From the NCBI GenBank assembly GCA_958450365.1, contig CAUEEP010000924.1, forward strand, positions 496,001-560,000: a stretch of DNA of 64,000 nt. Reading direction: 5' to 3'. A program made the translations under genes and the position numbers. The stretch comes from Mesorhabditis belari. Lineage: Eukaryota > Nematoda > Chromadorea > Rhabditida > Rhabditidae. Below the pieces are notes generated by a model. It worked only from the letters and a program-made list of their open reading frames with translations. It was not told where the DNA came from and searched no databases. Shown piece by piece: positions 33,601 to 42,909 of the stretch. Numbering within the stretch: position 1 is the stretch's first letter; each line of letters opens with the position of its first letter.

Positions 33601-36600
33601 GTGAAAGAACCGTAACGTTAATAACACTTTTCAATAATTTGTTGTATCGGTGCACCATATTGCAAATTTCACCTTTCCCACAAAAGCTTTTACCGTATAT
33701 TACCACTTTTCTCACGAGGAATTTCTCATAAGGTTTTCTCATAAGGTTGAGTGAAACTCCGAGAGATTTTGCCCGCAAGAAATGTTGTGATGGAAATTCC
33801 CTTCCGGTGGGAAATTTCCTAGGTAGTAATACGGCCTCAGGAGTTCGCGAGCCGGCTCGGGGTTCGGCCGGTGATCGGTTATTAGTTCTTGTCCAAGTTC
33901 GAACCCATTTCAGCTGCATTTTGTAATAGAGTCAGAAATCTTACCTGATCTGAGTGACTAATAAGGCTATCTGAAGTTCATGCAATGTATCTAGACGAGG
34001 ATCCTTTTGAAAATGGCAAAAGTTAACAGTAGACCGAAATAGAATATAAACTAAAAATCTCTATAAAAGTTGTTTTTGTTTCTTAACAATAAAATTTAGC
34101 GATGATAGCTATTTCGATACGTTGGAAGAGTTTATCGTGAAGTGTTTCCCCTCAGCAGCTGATCGTAAAAGAAAAGTAAAAGAACTTTTCTTCATAGTTT
34201 TTCATTTTTTAATCGTTTTTCTTAAAATAATGAATTTTAGCCGCGAAAAAGCCACGCAATCAACGAGCAAATGATAATTAAAGAAGAGCAAAATGGTGCT
34301 CTTCTTGCATCGGTTTGTTTTAGTTCTCTTTCTTTTTCTAAGCCTAATTTAGAACGTTAATTCTTCATCACAGATAGTGCCTCTTTCCTCTCCATTGAGG
34401 GAAAGTTCCCTTTCAAAGACAAACGATGACAGTGACAAACAAGAAGCAAAGAAAAAAGAAAGCAAAAACATAGATGTGATGTGTCAGGTCAGTTCAATTT
34501 CTCATTGTAAAACTTTATTATTTAGATACCCGGTTGTGAGCAAGTGATGTCAAGCGAAAGAAATGGAATGAAACATCTTCGAATTCACGCGATATCCCAT
34601 CATCCCCTCAAGAGATTTCACTGCTCAAGTAAGTGAACACAAAAGTCATTCATTCGATTATTTTCTTGTTAACCTCAAATCTGCCACATTTATAGTGACC
34701 GTATTTACTCTAATAGAAGAAACATAACTAATAAAATGCACTACTAATCCACTATAATAATCCAGCTAATCTGAACTGAGTACCCTAATCTAGACTGGAT
34801 ACCGTAATCCAGACAGTCTAGACTGAATACCCTTATCTAGACTGAATATCCTAATCTAGACTGAATACCGTAATCCAGCTAATCTTAACTGAATACCTTC
34901 ATCTAGACTGATACCCCTAATCCAGACTGAATACCGTAAACCAGCTATCTAGACTGAATACCCTTATCTAGACTAAAACAGTAATCCAGCTAATCTAAAC
35001 TGAAAACCCTAATCTTGACTAAATACCCTAATCTACACTAAATACCTTAATCCAGCTAATCGTTCTACCGTATCCCCTTTTAACGAGACTGTTTGTTTGA
35101 TGTTTAATGGTTCTTTTTGTTACCTAATTGTTAATTTATTGTTATTTGTACGTTAAATAAATTACCTTTAAAAAGAAATGATTCTGAATATAACAGAGCA
35201 AAGGATTTTTACTGCAAAAAAATAGTTTTAAAAAATTGGGGGAGCTCAGCCATTTATTTCATTGATTTTGGAAAGTCTTTGAAAGATAGAAGAGCAGTCT
35301 CTAATTGAAGAAACTTTGTGAGGGGATTAAAAATAGAAGAGGAAGATAGAAGTACTCTAAAAAGGAATACGGTAATTAGAATGAAATCTACTTTAGAATG
35401 AAATCTACGTTAGAATGAAATCTACTTTAGAATAAAATACTTTAGAATCTACTTTAGAATCTACTATTTAGAAATGAAATCCAAATTTTCAGTGTGCATC
35501 CATGCCTCGAGCGTGAAAAAGGCTCTAGAAGGTCATCAAAGACGACTGCACGGCGGTCAAGGATCCGTCGTTGACATAGCGTGGGTTGAAAATGAAAGAA
35601 AAAACAACTTCTCATTTTAGTGACAAATATTATTATGAAGTTCTCACAACGATCACGAGGAAATGTTTTCCGAATTACGCTGGAAGGAATGTTTCGAAAA
35701 GGAAAAGGAAATTGAACGAGGTTTGGCAGGAAGTTTGTTTGCAAAGTCGAAAGAATTGTATATTCATTTCACATTCATAGGTTAATGGATTTTAAAATAT
35801 TTGAAAACCCCATAAAGAACCAAATGTACAAATTCTCTGCTTAGACTGGAGTTTTAACTGACACAGATCACGGATTAAATTATCAGAAAGTTCAAAGCTC
35901 AGGGGAAATTATATTGGGTTGGTGAATTGAAAATTGCGGGACTTTGAACTAAAATTTATTCAACATAAGACCATCAATTCGAAGTTTTCCATAAGTACTA
36001 GATCTGGATTTTTATTGAAAAGGCCAGCGGCGGTCAGTACCTGCCGGTCGTTATCTGTCGATCGACTCTATTTTTGACCCTCAGCTAATAGACACTGATC
36101 ATTTTTGAGCAAACCGGTGCTGATCAACCGATTAGATTTCTAATAAGCACCAAATTTTAGATTGAACGATCGTTGGAATCGGATGAGCAAAAAGAGGCAG
36201 AGGATGCTGAAATGGAAAAGGAAGATGGTCTCAAGGTTTCCAACGATCCCGTTGAGCCCTCCGAAGTTTTTGATGACACCAACCAACACCTAGTTATTGA
36301 TCTTTTGCAAAAATTGCTTACAACAACTTTTAGGAAATAAAAGATGAGCCAATTTTCGAAGAGGATGCGATGGACGTCGAATCGTTGCTGAAAAGTTCCA
36401 CAACAAATGTAGGTTAAAAGATGGACATTTCATGCTCATTTCATCTTTCAGCATCTGCTTTCTGAAGTCAAAGAGGAAATCAATCTGAGCAAAGAAATTC
36501 CCGTGTTGTTATTGAATGTAAAAGGTGAAATACTTTATTTATACTGTTCAAGTCACAAAATTTTAGATGAGAAATCGCCTTTAGAACAGATAATTGAAAA

Positions 36601-36619
36601 AGTGAAGAATGAGTGTTGA
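27654..36619 (+). CDS. six-finger C2H2 zinc-finger protein built from three repeated modules (18 exons, 493 aa)
   Basis: Exons: 27654-27677, 28341-28428, 30479-30566, 30607-30685, 32105-32203, 32364-32420, 32463-32562, 32748-32835, 34100-34175, 34241-34312, 34374-34487, 34526-34628, 35493-35580, 35621-35720, 36161-36265, 36334-36408, 36452-36524, 36567-36619. All borders are GT-AG and phases match (1,482 nt). Each module has finger A, C-x4-C...H-x3-H, split by an intron right after C[KQ]. It is followed by finger B, C-x2-C-x12-H-x4-H (CNYRAQLKKNVEMHQKYRH and two homologues). A helical exon D..Y...L..I...CF comes next. Finger pairs lie near residues 7-59, 144-199 and 294-350; the rest is acidic and charged. 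It is probably a nuclear nucleic-acid binder. The start is chosen because the ATG lies 17 nt after a TTTTGCAG acceptor and two to seven codons before the first Cys. The donors of exons 15 and 16 have alternatives in the same phase. The introns are loaded with transposons. Confidence 0.8.
27821..28199 (+). mobile_element. mariner remnant in zinc-finger intron 1 (379 bp)
   Basis: Perfect inverted ends, TTGGGTTGGTGAATTGAAAA (and four more bases), flanked by TA on both sides. Inside, 27,943-28,134 keeps the last part of a mariner transposase (HERGIRKLPVKWAEVVNNNG). A single truncated end of the same family lies at 35,915-35,990. Confidence 0.85.
28683..28768 (+). repeat. tRNA-derived fragment (Ser/Leu-like) in zinc-finger intron 2
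   Basis: GACCGAGTGGGTTACGCG, then TTTGCCTCTAAAACGAGC, then a variable-arm-like stretch and GGGTTCGAATCCGGTCA. TGACCG can pair with the final CGGTCA. The D and anticodon stems are imperfect, so I regard it as a relic or SINE head. Confidence 0.5.
28920..30224 (+). mobile_element. maT-type (DD37D) mariner, near full length (1,305 bp)
   Basis: Inverted ends CAGGGTGCAGCAAAAGTTCG / CAGGGTGCGGCAAAAGTTTG, with TA on both sides (28,918-28,919 and 30,225-30,226). The length is right for a complete maT element. It sits in intron 2 of the zinc-finger gene in the same orientation. Confidence 0.9.
29071..30021 (+). pseudogene. maT transposase, frameshifted
   Basis: The N-terminal 160 or so codons are open: two helix-turn-helix units (VILGLYQGGKNSPEIVKIMK; LKISPRSVGRIVKGKL) and the first catalytic Asp in ILFTDEKIF. 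The frame then breaks near 29,560 and again near 29,770. The second Asp (QQDWAPAH) and third Asp (NPHDYSVW) are present and are separated by 37 residues, which is the DD37D signature. All three catalytic residues survive but in different frames. Confidence 0.85.
30872..31129 (-). CDS. possible exon of an unknown gene, antisense within zinc-finger intron 4
   Basis: An 86-codon frame on the minus strand starts directly after a good acceptor (CAATTGCAG) and ends in TAA. A GTAAGTC donor overlaps the end, so it could be terminal or internal. It is polar and Tyr/Asp/Ser-rich (SPSFYDLRSAFYDLYDD) and ends with a basic segment. I recognise no family and found no partner exon with confidence. Codon variety and the splice signal argue for a real exon; the isolated position argues against. 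Confidence 0.35.
   Translation of the reverse strand, partial: TDYSMNEKSMNAETNVHSSKYSPSFYDLRSAFYDLYDDPQDLGSIRSTKPAPLNQRTLDTLQLFNFNRAKHEVRLYPSKDVERVK
31160..31850. repeat. tRNA-derived fragments in zinc-finger intron 4
   Basis: Near 31,750-31,850 the minus strand has GTGGCTGAGAGGTAGTGC and AGTTTGACTCCC, like box A and box B of a tRNA. Near 31,200-31,300 related text (GGAGTCGAACTCGGTCG) appears. Neither folds into a complete tRNA. Confidence 0.4.
33040..33836. mobile_element. 797-bp foldback element with central palindrome
   Basis: Ends GGCCGTATTATCACC and, inverted, GGCCGTATTACTACC; TCAGG flanks both sides (33,035-33,039 and 33,837-33,841). The interior is rich in GCGGGAAA/TTTCCCGC motifs. 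It contains a near-perfect palindrome with arms of about 88-93 bp (about 33,461-33,553 and 33,557-33,648) and almost no loop. It sits in intron 8 of the zinc-finger gene and has no coding frame. Confidence 0.8.
34730..35070. repeat. degenerate ~22-50-bp tandem repeat in zinc-finger intron 12
   Basis: Repeated GACTGAATACC(G)TAATCCAG and CTAATCTAGACTG strings. Just downstream (35,380-35,460) is a second short array of TAGAATGAAATCTACTT. Confidence 0.8.
35915..35990. mobile_element. solo end of the TTGGGTTGGTG mariner family
   Basis: TTGGGTTGGTGAATTGAAAA and the next ~50 bp match the inverse of the right end of the copy at 27,821-28,199. No second end is found nearby, so this copy is truncated. 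Confidence 0.75.
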
Positions 36620-36665
36620 AGTGATGTTTTTGATGTTGAAATTGTTAGTTTTGTTGCCTTTTTTC

Positions 36666-36671
36666 AATAAA
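36666..36671 (+). promoter_or_regulatory. poly(A) signal of the zinc-finger gene
   Basis: AATAAA 47 nt after the TGA stop at 36,617-36,619. Confidence 0.65.
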
Positions 36672-37964
36672 TTCTAAAGAGTTCTCTGTATTTTTTGGAA
36701 TAAACTTAATTTTGAACCATTTAACCGACATGAAATTTATCAAACGTGAAACATGGTCTCAACAGGAAGAAAATGAAGCGAAAATTAAGAATTTAGTGTG
36801 ATTAAATGCAGCATATCAAAAGGGAAAATAGCTAATTATTTTTATTACACAAATTCTTAACAATAATACTTTAGCGCAACTGAATTGTTCGTTTTCTTGC
36901 TGCTCTTTGAAATAACATTTGGACTGCTACTTAAAACAATAGTGTACATTTAAAAAGGCTTTTTGAAAGATTTTTGAATTGAAAACAGGTTCAAATCGGT
37001 GAGTGCGATGACGGTTTGCCTCCAGCGCACTACAATGCTTCTTTGGAGAGCTAGACGGATCTGATCAGGATGGTTTAGGCGTAGAAAAGGTCACCAGAAT
37101 TTCAGCTTCAAAATACTATATAGTAAGTCGAATTTCGATCTTTGGTTTCAGATGAAAATGGAATTTCTTTTGTAAAGTGTGCGGGAACTTTTTAATCACC
37201 TTCTTGAGAAGCCGGCTGTTCTAATGGCTAATTAATTTCGTATGCTTATTTCTTATTTATTTCTTACGCCGGAGTCGAACCGTTGACCCTCAGATCACCG
37301 CTTTCAGAGCTCTTTCATCTTTCATTTTTTTTGAGGGTCAAGGGCTCAACTCCGGCGTGCGGCAGTTTTAAAAAAAATGTTACTAAAATAACGAATTTTG
37401 CATTTTCTAGGGTAACTTTCAACGTTGATTCCGAAAAACATGGCTTCAGCCTAGGTTTCCGCAGAAAAAAAAACGAAAAAACACATTTTTTTATTTTTTT
37501 TTAAAAATGCTACTAGTTTTTTCTGCGTAGCCCAATTTTTATGTTTTTGGTACCAAAATGCTCGTAGAGTATAGCTGCATCAAAGTAAGTTGTAGGATCA
37601 GAGGAGCGTTGCGTAGTCTACGAAAATTTTTGTATAATCATTTTTTCCTTGTGACTCCGTGAAACGATTTCTGGTTGGTTTCAAAAAATCGAGCATTTTT
37701 TTCACTAATCGTTAATGTACAATAAATGTTATTCAGTTAAAGATTCATCTTTTTTGATCTTGTCTGCCTTAAAATCAGAACTTTATCTTGTTGCAACAAT
37801 TATGGCGCACACTGTAGACTTGATCCCACTTAATTAAAGCAAGAGAAAATCTTTCAAACCACCGATCTAACTCTTATTTCGTTTCGAATCTTTCAAAACA
37901 TTTCATTATATAATTAGACATTTATAAGGTTTGGATAGAAATTCCCCGAGTTATCCTTTCACAA
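36672..37964. other. no gene; tRNA-like hairpin and Tc1-like end
   Basis: About 37,262-37,366 is an inverted pair, CGCCGGAGTCGAACCGTTGA facing TCAAGGGCTCAACTCCGGCG, containing tRNA T-arm-like text. At about 37,790-37,815 a string TTATGGCGCACACTGTA resembles a Tc1-like terminus next to TA, but I find no partner. The rest shows no exon. Confidence 0.45.
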
Positions 37965-38145
37965 AGGTGATCAAAAAAGCCTAAAACAGTTTTTGTTTGC
38001 TTTTTGTGATTTGTGATTTCTCGACGTCAAATGTAATCACATTCTCCAGTGCTGCTCATCGTTTTCCTCTTTATGCCGACAATTCATGTCTTGACAAATA
38101 AATAAAGCAAACAAAAACTGTTTTAGGCTTTTTTCATCACCTTTT
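37965..38145. mobile_element. ~180-bp inverted-repeat MITE
   Basis: AAAGGTGATCAAAAAAGCCT, AAAACAGTTTTTGTTTGC on the left and GCAAACAAAAACTGTTTTAG, GCTTTTTTCATCACCTTTT on the right form arms of about 43 bp around a ~90-bp loop. No clear target duplication. Confidence 0.7.
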
Positions 38146-38389
38146 TTCATAACCTTTTCATCTTTTTTTCGTCAAAAAAATTCGTTTTCCCTTCTCGACA
38201 GCACTCAATCGCATCTGAGCGATAACGAAAAAAATGCAAAAGAAAATTGTTGATCTATCTTCTTTGGCAGATTCAAATTGAAAGACAGAGGGTAATTTGT
38301 GGTTTTCAAAGAGTCAACGATGACTTTAGTGATAAGCTAATGTCAATTAATCAGATAATCGACTAAACACAACAATTGGGAGCCTCGCT

Positions 38390-39072
38390 TATTTTAAAAT
38401 CAAATGTACTGTCGTCGATTGAAGAACATTCTGACAGAGAATTTGATTATGAGTCACTGCAACGAGTCGATTGCAGATCGCAATCCCGTCTATCACAGTT
38501 GCCATTGCTTGTACGATGTCCTACTTTACGCGATCCCATTCGTCGTACAACAACGTAGATGATTCAAAATGGACCTCAGCTGGCGCTGGGGACTCCGCAC
38601 AGAGCAGTTCGGTGTAATCGGTGAATGTATCAATAGTGACAATCGAAGTCATCACATCCAAATGAGAGACATATTGGTGGGAGTCGATAATTAAGTGAAC
38701 CTTTGCTCGTTTCGTTTATGACTCTTGCTGCCCCTACGGACCGAAATCCTTGGGATGAATCCAAAAATTCACAGCGGCTCCCTTGAGCACCCTTTTACAG
38801 GCACTTGGGATCCCATTTCGACCGACGGAAAACCCACCATCATGGTCAAAATGAGCCGGAACTGGGTTCACCAGTTCTACAGCCGAGGTTAGTTTTGGGA
38901 AGCGGTGAGCACATGGGGCAGACAACGGATTGGTTACCGGATGACCCAAAATGGACGCTTCCGATTCAATAGGTGAAAAGGGAACTATATCCGGAGGCGT
39001 GGTATGCCAGATCGAGCGCGATTGTGCTCGCACACAGGAAACCCACAGCAATCTTCTTTTTTCCAAATTCAA
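38390..39072 (-). pseudogene. possible integrase-like remnant
   Basis: The minus strand is open for 112 codons (39,072-38,734), then another frame reads DVMTSIVTIDTFTDYTELL and later YDEWDRV near 38,530. This loosely resembles the D.FT.Y.EL segment of an rve integrase core. Frame changes near 38,735 and 38,700 prevent a single model. I see no LTR, reverse transcriptase or full DDE triad. It could equally be exons of an unknown gene. Confidence 0.25.
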
Positions 39073-39375
39073 TTAAAATTCTTAGATCCTTCCTCTCCGT
39101 GGCCTTTATTAACAACCTGGACAATGTTAGCGATTATTTAATCGCAATGATTAATTGTTTTAGTAGAAACCATACGCGACCTACAATTCTTTTCTCTTCG
39201 GCTTGGAAAATAAAGAGTGGTGTCATCAAGAGTTATAAATTCAGGCAGATAATGACAGTTTTACAATTAGCAATGACAATTGTATCATAGCGAGCCTTCC
39301 TCAGACTTCTCAGCTTCATGAGGACGGTTTATGAAAAAATGGTTACCTAAACCCAAAATGAGGCCATAATGTGAG

Positions 39376-39600
39376 CAAAAGCACAAGCCTTGATCGCTAG
39401 AAAATACGCGGCTACCAGAGTCATCACTTTGAAAAGCGACATCACGACGAATGTTGATTCGGGAAAAATTTACATCCTTAAATACATTTTGGATTCTATT
39501 GTCAAATTAAATACATTTCCTTGTACTCGAATGGAATCTTTTATCGTGAACGAAAGCAATCCGTCAAATGTTGCCTGTTTGATTGTTGACGAGACAAAAA
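39376..39600 (-). pseudogene. inverted copy of the secreted-protein promoter and first exon
   Basis: About 225 bp mirror 39,735-39,962. On the minus strand the copy begins with the same start codon and signal-peptide text (MSLFKVMTLVAAYFLAIKAC). It diverges right after that and stops 10 codons later. No downstream exon follows, so it is a truncated, probably dead, head-to-head copy. Confidence 0.8.
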
Positions 39601-39900
39601 ATTGTTGACGATTGTTGACGAGACAGCCGAAAGCCAAAAACCAAAAAAAGCCGTCTTTGGTTTGGATTCAAAAACCGAAAAAAGAGTCGACCAACAAAAC
39701 TAACAAAACCAAAGTTTTTTTGGTTTTCGGCTCTTTCTTCGATTTTTTGCTTCGTCAACGATCAAACAGCAACATTTGGCGGATTGCTTTCGTTCACGAT
39801 AAAAGATTCCATTCGAGTACAAGGAAATGTATTTAATTTGACAATAGAATCCAAAATGTATTTAAGGATGTAAATTTTTCCCGAATCAACATTCGTCGTG

Positions 39901-41944
39901 ATGTCGCTTTTCAAAGTGATGACTTTGGTAGCTGCGTATTTTCTAGCGATCAAGGCTTGTGCTCCGGATGTAAACGGTAAGAAAAAGTGGAAATTCTTCA
40001 TTTTATTAAAAACCACAAATACTAATCTGACTTTGGTTGCTTTTATTTTATTTTATTTTTATGAGCTCGGTAAATCGAGGTATTGTAGCTTTTTCCTGGA
40101 AACTAAAATGGTTTTTAGAAACTATCTTAGCAAGAAGAGAACAATTTAGTTATGAGTAAGCTAATGGTTTTTTAAAAGATAATACTTCTTTGGAAAGTAC
40201 CGTAATCAAATCAAATCAAAATAGCTATTTGCTATTCAAGTTATTTGTACTTTTCTTTTAAAGACTTGGCCACAATTGGAAGCGCCACAGTAACCTTTCA
40301 ACCATCAGCATCGTGGACATGGGATGCGACCAATGCGGGAACTGTTTGTTGCAAGAGCTCCAGTGCTTTATTGATCATTTTCACTTTAGCCAGGATCTCA
40401 AGCGGAAGCCGATGCGAATATCAATGATGATCTCGAGTTGGCTGTGGGTTTTTGGGCTCTGAAATATAGGGTGCTCCAAAAAAAGAAAACATTTTCAAGC
40501 CGGAATTTCTCAAAATTTTTGTGGCTTCTTGATTAGAAGTTCCTTGGAAAATCTAGAACTCTCTTTGAAGACGGTGAGTTGAAAGAGAGAGATGTATGAG
40601 AGAGATGAGAGATTAATGTATGAGAGATTAGTCCATACTCCAGACCAATAATCCGTTTGCTTAATAATCTTAGTTTTCATATTAGAACTAATATGACATC
40701 ACGATGCCAGTAGAAAGTCTCCATTTTATGGCAAAAATTTTACGCTATTGATGGTCTCATGGTGATGACCATGGTGACACCCATAATCTCATGATTCTCC
40801 TATCGAGTGGTGGTGTTTTCGTGAAAAGATATGAAAAGCAGATTGAGAGCACAAATGATCCATTTTGACACCACATCGACCACCACTAGCCACCAGAAAT
40901 TCCGAGAAATTTCGGTTTGAAAACCTTTTTGGGGACCCTGTCGTTTCTCAAAGGTAGTTAATTTGAAAAACAACCGTAATCCTTCGTTCAGATTTTTTGT
41001 TTTACTTAATTTTTAGTCCATTCAATTCAGTTCAGATATTTACTTAATTTTGAGTCTTTGTCCTTTTCAGTTTTACCGAGCCGTTGCAAAGAACGGTGTA
41101 AACGTGTTGTTAAAGAAGATCGAATTGACAGGCACCGGGTTACCGGTGGATCGCTCAATGGCGTGTGAAGATCTAATCTTTACACGTGCGTCATGCTCAA
41201 GAAAGATTTTTCAAATGTTTGTAATATTTAGTCGTTTTCGACACCGCTGTTCCACCATATTTGGCCTATTGTTCCCCCATCACCCCAAACTTTGAAACTC
41301 CGTACATTGTGGATGGTGGGTGACTTATTTTCTAATAACAAAAGTACAATTTGAGCATAAAATCAGAAAGATTTGATTTCAATCAAGTGCAGCATTCATT
41401 TAGAGCATGACTTGCATACAATTTTTGAATGCTGACTCGGGTAGTCGCTTTAATATGTACCCAACTATCGTAACCCTACCCAGCTCTCAATCTTTATAGA
41501 GTTGGGCTCTCTACTTCCGAGTTAACTTGTGTACAGTAATCTTTAGGACTACAGCAGAAATTACTTGAATTATTAAAATTGACTGACTGAATCTGGGGTA
41601 CGGTAGTCACGCTTTAAGATGGGGCACGGAAAAGTTTGCATTTTTAAAGTTGAATAAAAAATTTATTTGACTACAGTATGACTTTATGACTATTGGTTTT
41701 CGTTTTCATCACAATTTTCAGATATAACTGTGGTGGTGACACTCGAAACTCCAATTGCTGTCGACACTTTTAAGGAGTTGATGGAAGATGTAAGGATTTT
41801 TGTGGTAACAAGCTAAAACGTTTGCAAAAACTTAAAAGAGTCAATTTTAAAACTTAAAAGAGTAATTTTTAGATCTTATCGGATCTTCGCCAAAGCAACA
41901 GAGCCTCTCCTCCATCAAATGATGCCAGCTTTGACTTCCAATAG
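39901..41944 (+). CDS. small secreted protein of unknown family (7 exons, 182 aa)
   Basis: Exons: 39901-39976, 40264-40343, 40390-40443, 41071-41185, 41232-41315, 41722-41789, 41873-41944. Borders are GT-AG and phases agree (549 nt). The first 20 or so residues form a signal peptide (MSLFKVMTLVAAYFLAIKAC), so the protein should be exported. The mature part has few Cys, a TVTFQPSASWTWDATN stretch, a helical FYRAVAKNGVNVLLKKIE and TVVVTLETPIAVDTFKELME. I recognise no domain. Intron 3 carries a MITE. The promoter and exon 1 are duplicated in inverse orientation just upstream, so two divergent promoters of the same sequence lie about 300 bp apart. Confidence 0.7.
40469..40940. mobile_element. MITE in intron 3 of the secreted-protein gene (~470 bp)
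   Basis: Left end GGGTGCTCCAAAAAAAGAAA after TA; right end inverted AGGGTCCCCAAAAAGGTTTT. Both ends go on into the matching AACCGAAATTTCTC / AGCCGGAATTTCTC text, giving imperfect arms of about 50 bp. No transposase. Confidence 0.65.
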
Positions 41945-42909
41945 AGTTCACGACTGTATTTGAAACTAGAATTCAAAGTATTCGCAATAAATGTTTAAAA
42001 GTGTTTTTCTGCCGCATGAAAAAATGTAAAGTCTTTCATTTTTAGTGTTGAAATAACAAAAAACAATAAAATTTATTCTTTTCCTTCAAGAATCGGTTCA
42101 ATCACTGATACAAATCAGAATCTTTGGTTGATCTTTGGTTGAAGCAGTCTAATCTGGAGCTCAATGATTCACATTCACTTTGCCATCCATTGGTAAAGTG
42201 GATGTGAAAACCCCAAGCAAAGCCGACAAGTAGTCCTCCAGTTAAGTAAGAATGTCTAAAATTTGTTTTTAGACCAAGATACTTTTTGGAGCAAAATAAT
42301 CCTGTTTTGAAAAGTCAAAAAGATCAAAAGACTAGTCTTTTGATGACGGTTTTTTGTAAAGTTTGTTTGAGTTCAATTGGTTCAATTGGCAACCCTGCCG
42401 TACGCTGTACATGTACGAAAGCTGCTCCAAATTTTATATGTTACAAAAATGGTTTCGGTTAGCTAGGAATCCTATAGATTTCAGTAGTTTTAGCTTTATA
42501 AATAGTTTCCTTAAAAAAATTGACAAAATTTTCTTTTGGCTAGGCACCAAGAGTTATTTTCTTATTCGAGTTCTGGTAACCCTGCCGTACGCTGTACATG
42601 TACGAAAGTGGCTCCAAATGCTGCGATGAAAAGTGTGGCCATTTTCGCAACGACTTGGACGGCGAATCGCTGGGTTCCTTCAAAAAGTACTTAAATGTCA
42701 TAGCTCGTAAAACAGTTTGTCTTTTAAGTTTTGCAACGCACGTTATAAATTGCTAATTCAATAGGTACAAGAGATGCTTGAAAAGTTTCTAAACCTAGAA
42801 AAGTTTCTATTTTAGTACGCCGGTCTTGTTCTACTGGGTTGCGGGTGCTCGACAACAACGTTTTGAAACAAAATTTTGTACACATTAACAAACTATTTAT
42901 TAAAAAAAA
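41945..42909. other. convergent intergenic region with a direct repeat
   Basis: It holds AATAAA at 41,986-41,991 for the upstream plus-strand gene and TTTATT at 42,896-42,901 (AATAAA on minus) for the sulfotransferase. CCTGCCGTACGCTGTACATG followed by TACGAAAG occurs at about 42,394 and 42,581, each followed by (C/T)(T/G)GCTCCAAAT. No gene in between. Confidence 0.6.
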
